Below are positions 10,761 through 21,300 of a stretch of 64,000 nt of DNA, one piece after another. Origin of the DNA: Gordonia sp. KTR9. GTDB lineage: Bacteria > Actinomycetota > Actinomycetes > Mycobacteriales > Mycobacteriaceae. A program made the translations under genes and the position numbers. The stretch covers positions 1,302,001 to 1,366,000 of the forward strand of contig NC_018581.1 in NCBI RefSeq assembly GCF_000143885.2. The letters run 5' to 3'. Under the pieces are notes generated by a model, which was not told the DNA's origin, did no database searches, and saw nothing but the letters and a program-made list of their open reading frames with translations. Each line of letters opens with the position of its first letter. The stretch's first letter is position 1.

Positions 10761-11735
10761 TCAGCTGTTCCCGTTGCTGCGTACGCCGAGCAGGACATCC
10801 TCCCACGCCGGGACGGCCGGTTTGCGTGTCTTCTTCCGACGCGGACGTTCGGGACCCGACGCCGGGGCGGACGGCGCCTCGTCGGGGTCGGTGCCCTCGG
10901 CGTCGACGGCCGGTCCGGCGGTGGTTGTGTCCGGGCCGGATGCGGTCTCGCCGGGCTCGGCGGACTGCTCGTCGTCGAAGCCGAAGTCGAAAGGCACGGT
11001 GCCGTCGTCCTCGGCAGTGGTCCGCCGGTCGTGGCGGGCGCGCTGCGCACCGATGATCGAGTTCGCGTCGATGGTGACCTCTTCGCGCCCGTCCGGGGTC
11101 GTCTCGACGGCGACCTCGGGGGTCGCCACGGGGGTCAGGCGACGGCGCGGAGCGATGGTCTCGGGATGGGTGAGTTCGTCGGCGAGGTCGTCGAGCGGGT
11201 CGACGCTGCCGCCGTGCGAACCGGGCTGGTAGCGCCAGTGGGCCAGGTTGTCGGTGCGTCCGACACTCCAGGCCACCTGCACCACCCAGTAACCATCGTC
11301 GCCCTTCCACGCGTCCCAGTCGGCGTCGTTCGGATTCTGGCCGTAGGCGTGGAGGCCCTCGGCGACCGACTCGACGAGCGTCGCGACGGCGGGACCGTCG
11401 TGGCGGACGGGGTGGGCAGCACCGGCGAGCTCGGTCGCGCGGCTGCGTTCGAGGAGGACCGGGTGGGCGAAGCGTTCGATCTTCTCGACACCCACCCCTG
11501 CTGCGGCCGCGACCTCGGCGACGGTTGCACCTGCTCGGATTCGTGCCTGGATCTCGCGTGGCCGCAATGCACTCTCCATCTCGATCTCGATCTGTCCCAG
11601 TCGTGAGATGTCGCCGCGGGCTGCGGCGCGGAGGCGTTCGTCGGAGGCGATCCGGAATTTCTCACCCGATTGCGGGTCTTGGCAGATCACATGGGAGCCG
11701 TCGGTTTCCACTCCGACGACGCGGAGCTCACGCAT
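10761..11735 (-). CDS. sepH: Cell-division regulator SepH (DUF3071)
   Basis: This 324-residue protein begins MRELRVVGVETDGSHVICQD. The N-terminal DUF3071 domain is followed by a helix-turn-helix-like segment LRPREIQARIRAGATVAEVA (about residues 65-90) and DWDAWKGDDGYWVVQVAW. A long disordered acidic/proline-rich linker and a basic C-terminal tail come next. This is the layout of SepH, which binds and bundles FtsZ in actinobacteria. ATG 11735 is preceded by a strong GGAGGAGGAG site, which decides it over an in-frame upstream start. The gene is directly followed by the uncharacterised protein at TGAGTG. Confidence 0.85.
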   Translation of the reverse strand: MRELRVVGVETDGSHVICQDPQSGEKFRIASDERLRAAARGDISRLGQIEIEMESALRPREIQARIRAGATVAEVAAAAGVGVEKIERFAHPVLLERSRATELAGAAHPVRHDGPAVATLVESVAEGLHAYGQNPNDADWDAWKGDDGYWVVQVAWSVGRTDNLAHWRYQPGSHGGSVDPLDDLADELTHPETIAPRRRLTPVATPEVAVETTPDGREEVTIDANSIIGAQRARHDRRTTAEDDGTVPFDFGFDDEQSAEPGETASGPDTTTAGPAVDAEGTDPDEAPSAPASGPERPRRKKTRKPAVPAWEDVLLGVRSNGNS

Positions 11736-11909
11736 CTGCTCCTCCTCCGGTGGGTGCACGCATTGGGGTCACATTAACTCACCGATCTGCCGGTTCACTG
11801 TGGGACACGCGGCAAAACCGCAGTTCAGCACGCGTGGGGCTCAAGCGACGCCAGCGGTCGATGCGTCGGATGTGGTCTGTGTGAACCAGGCTACCGGTTC
11901 GTGAAGCAC

Positions 11910-11947
11910 CGCCGGCGCGCCGCAACGATGCGTGCGGCGCGCCGGCG
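11910..11947 (-). terminator. Strong GC-rich hairpin after serC
   Basis: Fifteen-base perfect arms (CGCCGGCGCGCCGCA at 11910-11924 and its complement at 11933-11947) enclose an eight-base loop, starting about 20 bases downstream of the serC stop on the minus strand. There is no U-run, as is usual in actinobacterial terminators. Confidence 0.7.
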
Positions 11948-11967
11948 GCGTGTGGTCGACGAGGTGA

Positions 11968-13632
<1,665 letters not shown>

Positions 13633-14493
13633 TCAGGGCTCGGGCCACGCGGGTGATTGAGGCAGAGTCGGGAACCCTTTCTCGCCGAATAGTTTTGGTT
13701 CCAATTCCGCAGGAGATCCGTCAGGCGCGAAAGGGCTCTGACCGGAGTACGCCGGAATCCGATCAAGCATCCCGGCTGCCCATCGAGAACAGGGCCGCTC
13801 GTTGAAGGGCGGTTGCGGAGGGGGGCGGATGCCCCATGGCACCGCGTCGAACTTCCATGGATAGAAAACATCGAACTGCGGCGCCCGTGTTCCTGTTCCC
13901 GGTGCTGCCGTTCGCGGGATATTCGATCGCGGATCCACCGCATTCGGGGGGAGTTTGGCTGTGAAGCTGAACTCATATGCACTCAGATAGGCGCTTTCTG
14001 GTTCTCCCGTACGCACCTCGGCTCGACCGCTGCGCAGGAAGCAACCCCGGGCAGATAGCTCACGTTCTGAAGCTCGAATCTCCGCGATGTGGGCGTACAT
14101 CGTGCCGAAGAGGGCCGGGAACGAGCCCTCGGGCCGCTTCGGTGCGAAAAGGCAACCGACCCTGTTCTCAACGCTAGGCGCTGGGGCGGCTGCAACCGCG
14201 CCAGGATAAGCGGCCTGTCTCCCGAATACCGACAATTGGCAGGATTCGACGTACGCACGAGCGAGCTCGGCCGGCCTGCTGTGAAGATCGATTCCCTCTG
14301 TGGCCGACCAGACGACGTTATATGGCCCGGCGGTCTCGGAGGGGTAGCGGTAATCCTGCGGAGCGACGGGGGATGATGCCGACTGTGAGCTGAATGTGAC
14401 TGATTGTTCAGCCGGGGCTTCCGAGGTTGCACAGCCGGTCCCGGCAAACGCCATCATGATGAGTACGGCAGAAGTACCGCGTCTTATTCTCAT
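13633..14493 (-). CDS. Putative secreted lipoprotein, last gene of an ESX-like cassette
   Basis: This 286-residue protein has a signal peptide ending in a lipobox-like MAFAGTGC (Cys about residue 21). The mature part begins with a Ser/Glu-rich linker, has four further cysteines spread along the chain (ESCQLS, VGCLF, RGCFLR, RPCSRW) and no recognised catalytic motif. The long C-terminal part is proline-rich. ATG 14493 directly follows the TAG of the large gene upstream, so the two are co-expressed. The base composition is less GC-rich than the flanking housekeeping genes. By position it could be an immunity, chaperone-like or anchoring partner of the large protein; this is inference. I recall a similar small-large-lipoprotein order at M. 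tuberculosis Rv2078-Rv2079-lppJ, unverified. Confidence 0.65.
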   Translation of the reverse strand: MRIRRGTSAVLIMMAFAGTGCATSEAPAEQSVTFSSQSASSPVAPQDYRYPSETAGPYNVVWSATEGIDLHSRPAELARAYVESCQLSVFGRQAAYPGAVAAAPAPSVENRVGCLFAPKRPEGSFPALFGTMYAHIAEIRASERELSARGCFLRSGRAEVRTGEPESAYLSAYEFSFTAKLPPNAVDPRSNIPRTAAPGTGTRAPQFDVFYPWKFDAVPWGIRPPPQPPFNERPCSRWAAGMLDRIPAYSGQSPFAPDGSPAELEPKLFGEKGFPTLPQSPAWPEP

Positions 14494-16878
14494 CTAGTCT
14501 GAACCGTTCAGGATCATGTTGTCGTAATTGTCGGGGTCGGTGGGATCGAAGTTCATTCGCCCTTGTTGGTTGCCGGTGCTGGTACCGGCACGTAGCGATT
14601 CCACCAACTGTGGGTTGTCTAGCGCCCCTTCCATCGCACTCAGGAGCTCGCCTTGGTCTCCCTTGTGCTCGGAGAGGATGTCTGCAAGTGGCTTGAGTCG
14701 CCCGTCCCCGCTGTACCATTCGGCGGGTGCACCGGCGTCTGGTGCTGCGTCGATTCCCCTTAGCGCACCGTAAACGAGGCGAATCTCGTCTTCAGCTGCC
14801 GTGCCACCGGACCCGACACCGGTAGGAGGGCGGAATTCTATGTCGCCTGCAGATTCTGCGGGCAGAAGCCAGGGTGATGCCGCCGTGCCCGCGGCTCCTA
14901 CAGCAATCACAGCCGGATGAGGGACACCGGTTAATCCAGCGGACGCAGAAGTAACTATGTTCCGGATCTTTGTGTCTGCAGCATTGTCGGCCTCCGTTGT
15001 AGCGTCCTCGTCAAGCTGGAGATCGTACTCGGCTCCATAGAGTCCGGACTGCCCTAAGGCGCGGAGGTTCGCGCTTAGCTCAGCCAATGATCGCGCTTGG
15101 TGCGGTTCTGTGGACGCCAATTCGCCCGCGACGGTGCCGTTTCGAATCGTCTGATCGAGAATGTCGCGGTAAAGGTCTGCGCCTGCCCCTGTGCCATCGG
15201 GATTCTCGTCAGTCGGCGCTCCGTAAGTGTTATCGCTCGCGACAAGGGTGAAGAGGCGTGCTGCACGGCGCTGCATCTCGTCGGGCGCAACGTCCGGATC
15301 GAATCCGGGGTGGCCATGGACTCCTGACTCGCCGCCCGCAAGGATGTTCAGATACGGCAGGGATGCCGCTCGGAGGGCACCCGCCAGATGCGGATTGATT
15401 GTTCCTATTGCATCTCCAGCAGTGTTGACGTTCATCAACTTTGAGAAGTTGTTGGAGTCGGCGGTAGATGTGGCGAAATCGAATAGTCCGCTGAACGCGC
15501 GGTCCGCTAGCGCAACTCTGGTCGGGTCACCGCTTCCGCCACTGTCTCTGATCCAGTCGATGAGACCACCCGCGACGTCGCCACCGTCGTCCCAATCGTG
15601 CTTGAGGACGTACCCGACCATGTCATCCCTGTCATATGCAGCGAGCTTCTCGCCGCTGGAATACTCACCAGTGAGGATGGCGGCTGACGCCTCGTGGTTT
15701 CTGGTGCCCACGTCCATAAAGGTCCGGATCGTATCCTCGTAGGTACGTTTGAGTGTCTCGTGGCCGTCGTGTGGCCCGCCGTAGTTGGTCTCGGGTGCTA
15801 TCAAACCGCTGTCATCGGCGCTCCGGCTTGCACCTCCGGCAGCTTTGCGGATGAGCTCGGTACCAAATCTCTCTCCCGGCGGCACGGTTCCGGAGTGAGC
15901 GAGGAGACCGGCGAGTGGAACATCGACGTTCCGGATGCGCGCTCCGTCATTGGAGTTGTGATTACTAGCCCAGTCCTGCACCCAGCCGGGCAGGTACTGA
16001 TACCCACTATTCGCGCCGACGTTCTCGTTCGACAGAGTGAGGAGGCCTTGGCCGAGGGCCTTGGACCAGGAGTCTCCGGCGGGTGTGTGCATGCCGTCGA
16101 ACTTGGACTTCAGGTCGAACAGTCCGTCGGAGCCCACCGAACCGTAGAAGGTGTGGAGGTACTCCTGGACACCACGCGGGACGTCGTTCAGCTTCTCGCC
16201 GTTCGTCAGCCGCGCTATCTGCTCGTCGCTCAGCCCCGCGGCTCTCAGGCTGCGTCCGACCGCAGCAGCCTCTTCGTCCGTCCAGCCATCGGCGGCCAGC
16301 TGACCGTGGCGGCGCCCGTCCTGCGCGCTGAGGGTGAGTGCCGGAGGTGCGATGGTGTTCAGGTTTCCGACGGCGGTCTGGATCAGAGCGGCGTGATCGG
16401 AGGCTGTGGTGGCCAGCTCGTCAGCTTTCCCCTTCACGAAGCTGGTCATTTCACGTTCCCTGTCGGCGATCTGACCAGGAGTCAGCTCGTCGTCCTCCTT
16501 CGGGACGTACCGCATCTTCCACGACGGATCGGATTCGCTGACCAACAGGAAGCGCTGCATCGAGGCGCCGAGGAGAGCGCTGTTGACCGCGGTCTTCGAC
16601 GAGTCGATTGCCGCCGCGGCGTTGTCGAGCGCAGTCTGAAGGTCGTCGACCTTGGCCGCTACCTTTTTGGCCCACCCGTTCTGGTCACTCGCCCGTGCAT
16701 TTGCCGCCGAGCGGGCACCGCCGGCCCACGACGTAATTGGGACCTGGTCGACCGTTCGCTCGGCGGCCTCGGAGTTTTCTCGAATGGCATTCGCCAGGCC
16801 GGTGAGCTTGGCCTCGGCTAGCTCCCAGGGCTGCCACGAGTCCATGATCACCTTGGTCAGGGGCGGGTGCCCGCTCAT
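14494..16878 (-). CDS. Large WXG-headed protein (TPR-repeat-region type), putative type VII secretion substrate
   Basis: This 794-residue protein has no classical signal peptide. The first ~170 residues form helical-hairpin-like segments containing a W-x-G turn (ITSWAGGARSAANARA, about residues 48-63), as in ESX/WXG100-type N-termini. A long soluble region follows, with repeated acidic and Gly/Asn-rich stretches such as LLTLSNENVGANSGYQYLP. This kind of protein is usually annotated 'TPR repeat region-containing' in Mycobacteriales. A Gly/Ala-rich segment near residue 660 (GVPHPAVIAVGAAGTAASPW) could contact a membrane. The start overlaps the EspC-like gene (ATGA). Codon use is less GC-biased than the neighbours, suggesting transfer. 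No T7SS core genes lie in the window, so export would use a system encoded elsewhere. Confidence 0.6.
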   Translation of the reverse strand: MSGHPPLTKVIMDSWQPWELAEAKLTGLANAIRENSEAAERTVDQVPITSWAGGARSAANARASDQNGWAKKVAAKVDDLQTALDNAAAAIDSSKTAVNSALLGASMQRFLLVSESDPSWKMRYVPKEDDELTPGQIADREREMTSFVKGKADELATTASDHAALIQTAVGNLNTIAPPALTLSAQDGRRHGQLAADGWTDEEAAAVGRSLRAAGLSDEQIARLTNGEKLNDVPRGVQEYLHTFYGSVGSDGLFDLKSKFDGMHTPAGDSWSKALGQGLLTLSNENVGANSGYQYLPGWVQDWASNHNSNDGARIRNVDVPLAGLLAHSGTVPPGERFGTELIRKAAGGASRSADDSGLIAPETNYGGPHDGHETLKRTYEDTIRTFMDVGTRNHEASAAILTGEYSSGEKLAAYDRDDMVGYVLKHDWDDGGDVAGGLIDWIRDSGGSGDPTRVALADRAFSGLFDFATSTADSNNFSKLMNVNTAGDAIGTINPHLAGALRAASLPYLNILAGGESGVHGHPGFDPDVAPDEMQRRAARLFTLVASDNTYGAPTDENPDGTGAGADLYRDILDQTIRNGTVAGELASTEPHQARSLAELSANLRALGQSGLYGAEYDLQLDEDATTEADNAADTKIRNIVTSASAGLTGVPHPAVIAVGAAGTAASPWLLPAESAGDIEFRPPTGVGSGGTAAEDEIRLVYGALRGIDAAPDAGAPAEWYSGDGRLKPLADILSEHKGDQGELLSAMEGALDNPQLVESLRAGTSTGNQQGRMNFDPTDPDNYDNMILNGSD

Positions 16879-17198
16879 CGGGGTGGCTCGTTTTCGGGGA
16901 GGGCGGAAAGGGTACGGAACTTGGTCGCGTTCTCGTCGTCGGCGTCGACTGCGATCGTGCGCGCTGCGCGCACGGCAGAGGCGAACGTCTCCCACTGCCC
17001 CGATACGGCGGTCTGCGCCTGCGTCAGTTTCGCTGTGGCCTCCGCGCCCGCGCCGACGAGGGGTGAGTTCGGCATCGCCGTGTTGATGGTGGCGGTGACG
17101 TCTGGCCTAGGTGCGGACTCGATGAAGTAGCCCATGCCCTCGAGCGCACCTGCGACGCCGTCCATGGCACCTGAATTTACGACAAAATCTCCGCTCAT
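16875..17198 (-). CDS. Small EspC-like / WXG100-related protein
   Basis: This 107-residue protein has no signal peptide and an alanine-rich predicted helix-turn-helix fold. It begins MSGDFVVNSGAMDGVAGALE and has a second helix around GQWETFASAVRAARTIAVDA. Size and layout fit ESX secretion-associated EspC/WXG100-like proteins, although the central W-x-G is not present (Q-W-E instead). A GGGGGA site precedes ATG 17198, and its TGA overlaps the ATG of the large gene, so a heterodimer with that protein's WXG-like N-terminus is plausible. The family assignment is by shape and context, not by a decisive motif. Confidence 0.6.
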   Translation of the reverse strand: MSGDFVVNSGAMDGVAGALEGMGYFIESAPRPDVTATINTAMPNSPLVGAGAEATAKLTQAQTAVSGQWETFASAVRAARTIAVDADDENATKFRTLSALPENEPPR

Positions 17199-17315
17199 CG
17201 TTCCCCCGACAGTCGTTGTGAGCACGTGACTTGGGGAACACAAAACGTTGCGGGCCGCAAACCGACGAGCGGGTGTTCACAAGCGATCTGTCCAGGCTGG
17301 ACGCTTATGTGGGCA

Positions 17316-17329
17316 GGGCCTACAGGCCC
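17316..17329 (-). terminator. Small hairpin overlapping the citA stop codon
   Basis: GGGCC-TGTA-GGCCC on the minus strand has the citA stop (TAG, 17322-17320) in and beside its loop. It is a weak terminator or 3'-end stabiliser at best. Confidence 0.35.
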
Positions 17330-18447
17330 GGTTTCACGACGTCGCCCCAGCCCTCGACGTCCTCGGGGCGCCGGGGGCTCGGCCCGGTGTAGATCGCGGC
17401 GGGGCGGACCAGCTTGCCCAGACGCTTCTGCTCCATGATGTGCGCGCACCATCCGGCGGTCCGGCCGCAGGTGAACATCGCCGGCATCATGTGGGTCGGC
17501 ACCTCGGCGAAGTCGAGGATGACGGCCGCCCAGAACTCGACATTGGTCTCGATGGCGCGGTCGGGGCGTCGTTCCCGGAGTTCGGTGAGCGCGGCCTGCT
17601 CGAGCGCCGCGGCGATCTCGAAGCGCGGTACGCCCAATTCCTGTGCGGTGCGGCGGAGCACGCGGGCACGCGGGTCCTCCGCGCGGTACACCCGGTGCCC
17701 GAAGCCCATCAGCTTCTCCTTGCGGTCGAGGATCCCCTTCACGAGTCCTCGTGCATCGCCGGTGTTCTCGACCTCTTCGATCATCGGCAGCACGCGCGCG
17801 GGGGCTCCGCCGTGCAGGGGACCCGACATGGCGCCGATCGCGCCCGACAGCGACGCGGCGACGTCGGCTCCGGTGGAGGCGATGACCCGCGCGGTGAACG
17901 TCGAGGCATTCATGCCGTGCTCGGCGGCGCTGACCCAGTAGGCGTCGATCGCGGCGATGTGGCGGGGGTCGGGGTCGCCCTTCCAGCGCGTCATGAAACG
18001 TGCGGTGACGGTGTCGCATTCGTCGATCACGTGCTGGGGGACCGCGGGCTGGTGGATGCCGCGGGCCGACTGCGCCACATATGACAACGCCATCACCGAT
18101 GCGCGGGCGAGATTGTCGCGGGCGGTCTCGTCATCGATGTCGAGAAGGGGCTGGTAACCCCAGATCGGTGCGAGCATGGCCAGTGCGGCCTGGACGTCGA
18201 CGCGCACGTCACCGGTGTGGATCGGCAGCGGGAACGGTTCGGCCGGCGGCAGACCGTTGCCGAACCTGCCGTCGACCAGCAGCGCCCACACATCGGCGAA
18301 GGTCACCTTGTTCTCGACCAGGTCTTCGATGTCGACGCCGCGATAGCGGAGATTGCCGCCGTTCTTGTCCGGTTCGGCGATGTCGGTCGTGAAGGCCACG
18401 ACGCCCTCGAGCCCGGCGACGAAATCCTCGGGAACAGTGTTGGCCAT
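17320..18447 (-). CDS. citA: Citrate synthase 2 / type II-like paralogue
   Basis: This 375-residue protein condenses oxaloacetate and acetyl-CoA, or propionyl-CoA as a methylcitrate synthase in some paralogues. The citrate-synthase hallmarks are GVDIEDLVENKVTFADVWALL at the N-terminus, SAAEHGMNASTFTAR (first catalytic His), GPLHGGAPARVLPMIEE and GFGHRVYRAEDPRARVLRR (second His). It is shorter than the GltA2 encoded 10 kb away, as expected for the CitA clade of Mycobacteriales. GAGGTGGG precedes ATG 18447. It is divergent from pdxH. The exact acyl-CoA preference cannot be read from sequence. Confidence 0.9.
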   Translation of the reverse strand: MANTVPEDFVAGLEGVVAFTTDIAEPDKNGGNLRYRGVDIEDLVENKVTFADVWALLVDGRFGNGLPPAEPFPLPIHTGDVRVDVQAALAMLAPIWGYQPLLDIDDETARDNLARASVMALSYVAQSARGIHQPAVPQHVIDECDTVTARFMTRWKGDPDPRHIAAIDAYWVSAAEHGMNASTFTARVIASTGADVAASLSGAIGAMSGPLHGGAPARVLPMIEEVENTGDARGLVKGILDRKEKLMGFGHRVYRAEDPRARVLRRTAQELGVPRFEIAAALEQAALTELRERRPDRAIETNVEFWAAVILDFAEVPTHMMPAMFTCGRTAGWCAHIMEQKRLGKLVRPAAIYTGPSPRRPEDVEGWGDVVKPGL

Positions 18448-18605
18448 GGCAACCCACCTCACTCGACGTCCGTGTCGTGCATCCGCTGTCCGGTGAATCC
18501 TCGCGAATCCTCGCGGGACGGGACTCGCCGGGGATGCGGTCCACGACGAACTGTAGATCAGCCGGACGCCCCGCGTGTACCCCGGAGTAACCAGCGGGGT
18601 CGGAG

Positions 18606-18611
18606 TAGCGT
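18606..18611 (+). promoter_or_regulatory. Putative -10 box of the leaderless pdxH promoter
   Basis: TAGCGT ends seven bases before GTG 18619, with no ribosome-binding site visible. Confidence 0.45.
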
Positions 18612-18618
18612 CAGCAAA

Positions 18619-19353
18619 GTGTTGGACGAGTCGCACGACCCCATCGACCTGCCGAACATGCGCGTCGGATACGGCGGCGGCATCCCACCCAACATCGGCG
18701 AGGGTGACCGTGCCGCGGGCGCCGACGGTATCCGCGAGAACCTCGACCCGAGCTGGTTGCGCGGCGACCCGCCGTGGCTGGATCTCTTCCACGTCTGGCT
18801 GCGTGAAGCCGTCGACGCCCGCATCGCCGAGCCCAATGCGATGGTCCTCGGCACGGCCGACGCGGAGGGCCGGCCGTCGACGCGCACCGTGCTGTGCAAG
18901 GGCGTCGACGCGAACGGCGTGGTCTTCTTCACCGGTCACGACTCGGACAAGGGCCGCCACCTCGCCGCGAATCCGTATGCCTCGGTGACCTTTCCCTGGA
19001 TCGCCCTGGAACGTCAGGTGCACTTCCGCGGGCCGGTCGAACACGTCAGCGCCGAGGAGGTCCAGGCGTACTGGGAGCTGCGACCCCGCGGTTCCCAGTT
19101 GTCGGCCGCGGCATCGGAACAGTCGCGGCCCATCGGCAGCCGCGTCGAACTCGAGCAGAAGGCCGCCGCGCTCGCCGAGGCCTACGGCGGCTTCGACGAC
19201 GGTGCCGAGGTGCCGGTCCCGTCCGACTGGGGCGGGTACCGCATCGCACCGGTCGAGGTCGAGTTCTGGCAGGGTCGGGCGAACCGCCTGCACAACCGGG
19301 TTCGGCTGACCCACGTCGACCACTCCTGGCGGGTCGAACGGCTTCAGCCCTGA
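18619..19353 (+). CDS. pdxH: Pyridoxamine/pyridoxine 5'-phosphate oxidase
   Basis: This 244-residue FMN enzyme makes pyridoxal 5'-phosphate from PNP or PMP. Family motifs are EPNAMVLGTAD, RPSTRTVLCKGVD (FMN phosphate binding), FFTGHDSDKGRHLAANP, FPWIALERQVHFRGPV, and the C-terminal signature EVEFWQGRANRLHNR ending VERLQP. The N-terminus is some 20 residues longer than in E. coli and begins VLDESHDPIDLPNMRVGYGG; ATG at MRVGYG is an alternative start. SerC, encoded nearby, also serves B6 metabolism in some bacteria and needs PLP itself. Confidence 0.95.
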   Translation: MLDESHDPIDLPNMRVGYGGGIPPNIGEGDRAAGADGIRENLDPSWLRGDPPWLDLFHVWLREAVDARIAEPNAMVLGTADAEGRPSTRTVLCKGVDANGVVFFTGHDSDKGRHLAANPYASVTFPWIALERQVHFRGPVEHVSAEEVQAYWELRPRGSQLSAAASEQSRPIGSRVELEQKAAALAEAYGGFDDGAEVPVPSDWGGYRIAPVEVEFWQGRANRLHNRVRLTHVDHSWRVERLQP

Positions 19354-19413
19354 CCGACGGTCCGGTCCGCGGCAGCTGGACACCACGGATCGGCCTGCGC
19401 GCGGCCCGACCCC

Positions 19414-21114
19414 TCAGTTCTGAGCCGGCAGTACGTGTTCACCGGTCTTGTCGCACGACAGTGCCAGTGAGGAGATGTACTGCTTCTCGCCGTTCGGGCC
19501 GGGGACCGCTGAGGCGATCATGTCGGGCCGTTCGAACTCCATGCCGGTGACGCAGCACAGGAGCTTGACGTCGGAGGGGTTGCCGAGTTCGTCGTACATC
19601 GGGAGGTCGATGCCGTCGTCGGTGCGACGCAGGTAGTACTTGCCCTTGGTCGCGAGTGCGATGATCGGTGGCAGTACCAACGCGAGTATCAGGGCGACGA
19701 GCGGTGAATACGGTGCGAGCGTGTCGCCGAAGACGTTGAAATACACCATGATCGACAGTCCGCCCGCGACGATGACGGACACGAAGCCCACCGGGTTGAC
19801 GTTGTAGAGCATCCCGCGGCGGAACTCGGGTTGCTTCGGCGAGATCTTGAGCAGGTACTTGTTGACGGCGATGTCCGACGCGACGGTGACGATCCACGCG
19901 ATGGCGCAGTTGGCGTAGAAGTTCAGCAGCTCGTTGAGGAAGCTGAACATGTTCGCCTCCATGAGCACGATCGCGATGCCGACGTTGAAGACGAGGAACA
20001 CCAGCCGGCCCGGGTAGGTCTTGGTGACCCGGGTGAAGCTGTTGGTCCACGCGAGCGAGCCGGAGTAGGCGTTGGTCACGTTGATCTTGACCTGGCTGAT
20101 CACGACCAGGATCACCGCGAGGGTCATCGCGAGCCAATGCGGCATGAACTCCTCGTACACGGCGAGGAACTGATGCACCGGCTCGTTCGCGACGCCGGCC
20201 GAATCGGCGAAGTTCACGATCAGGTAGACCGCGAGGAAGAGGCCGACGATCTGCTTGATCGCGCCGAAGAGCACCCAGCCCGGACCCGCGGTCAGTACCG
20301 CGGTCCACCAGCGTCGGTTGTTCTCAGGCGTTTTCGGCGGCATGAAACGCAGGTAGTCGATCTGCTCGGCGATCTGGGCGATCAGCGACAGACACACACC
20401 CGCGGCGAGCATCGCTCCGGCGAACGAGACGGCATGTCCGCCCTGGCCATCGGTTCCACCGCTGAACGCCAGGAATTCGCCGATGGCCTCGGGGTGCTGG
20501 ATCACCAGGTAACCGAAGGGCAGCACCATCATGACCAGCCAGAGCGGGGTGGTCCACACCTGGAGTTTCGACAAGGTGTTCATGCCGTAGATGACCAGCG
20601 GGATGATCAGCACGGACGAGAGCAGATAACCCAGCCACAGTGGGATGCCGAGCCCCAGCTCGAGCCCCTGCGCCATGATCGATCCCTCGAGGGCGAAGAA
20701 GATGAACGTGAACGACGCGAAGATGACATTGGTCAGCACCGAGCCGTAGTAGCCGAAACCGCTTCCGCGCGTGATGAGATCGAGATCGATGTTGAACCGG
20801 GCCGCGTAGTAGGAGAGCGGGTAGCCGGTCAGGACGATCACGATGGCGAAGAACAGGATGCCCCAGAGTGCGTTGCCGGTGCCGTTGGCGATCCCGATGT
20901 TCGCGCCGATCGCGAAATCGGCCAGGTAGGCGATGCCGCCCAGCGCCGAGATCGCGACCACGCCGGGGCTCCACTTGCGGTAGCTGCGCGGGGCGAATCT
21001 GAGCGTGTAGTCCTCGAGCGTCTCCCGGGCGGCTGCGGCCGCGGTCCCGGTCACCGGTCGACGTTCCGAGGCGGTGCCCGCGGCGTCGGCGTCGGGTGCC
21101 TGTTCGGTGGTCAT
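19414..21114 (-). CDS. NCS1-family cytosine/purine/hydantoin permease
   Basis: This 566-residue integral membrane protein has about twelve transmembrane segments. NCS1 motifs include LEDYTLRFAPRSYRKWSP at the N-terminus, the loop LITRGSGFGYYGSVLTN (substrate-binding segment after helix 2/3) and QVKINVTNAYSGSLAWTNSF (helix 8, typical of cytosine-permease-like transporters). An additional ~75-residue soluble C-terminus contains two adjacent cysteines (KLLCCVTGMEFERPDM), unusual for the family and possibly regulatory or metal-binding. A GGGAGGG site precedes ATG 21114. It should import a nucleobase or a related ring compound; there are no catabolic neighbours that fix the substrate. Confidence 0.85.
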   Translation of the reverse strand: MTTEQAPDADAAGTASERRPVTGTAAAAARETLEDYTLRFAPRSYRKWSPGVVAISALGGIAYLADFAIGANIGIANGTGNALWGILFFAIVIVLTGYPLSYYAARFNIDLDLITRGSGFGYYGSVLTNVIFASFTFIFFALEGSIMAQGLELGLGIPLWLGYLLSSVLIIPLVIYGMNTLSKLQVWTTPLWLVMMVLPFGYLVIQHPEAIGEFLAFSGGTDGQGGHAVSFAGAMLAAGVCLSLIAQIAEQIDYLRFMPPKTPENNRRWWTAVLTAGPGWVLFGAIKQIVGLFLAVYLIVNFADSAGVANEPVHQFLAVYEEFMPHWLAMTLAVILVVISQVKINVTNAYSGSLAWTNSFTRVTKTYPGRLVFLVFNVGIAIVLMEANMFSFLNELLNFYANCAIAWIVTVASDIAVNKYLLKISPKQPEFRRGMLYNVNPVGFVSVIVAGGLSIMVYFNVFGDTLAPYSPLVALILALVLPPIIALATKGKYYLRRTDDGIDLPMYDELGNPSDVKLLCCVTGMEFERPDMIASAVPGPNGEKQYISSLALSCDKTGEHVLPAQN

Positions 21115-21300
21115 CGGGCCCTCCCCGCAGTCGTGACATGCACGAAGTGACGCTAGGAGAATCCTGTTACAGCGCCGATGACCGTGTGTTGCGCAGGAAT
21201 TAAGAACCGTTGGCACAGCGCGATTCGTGCTTTTCGGACATTGCACCCGAGAGGTGCCCTGACCGGCCGGCCAGTCGTTCGCAGTCTTAACATCGTGGAA

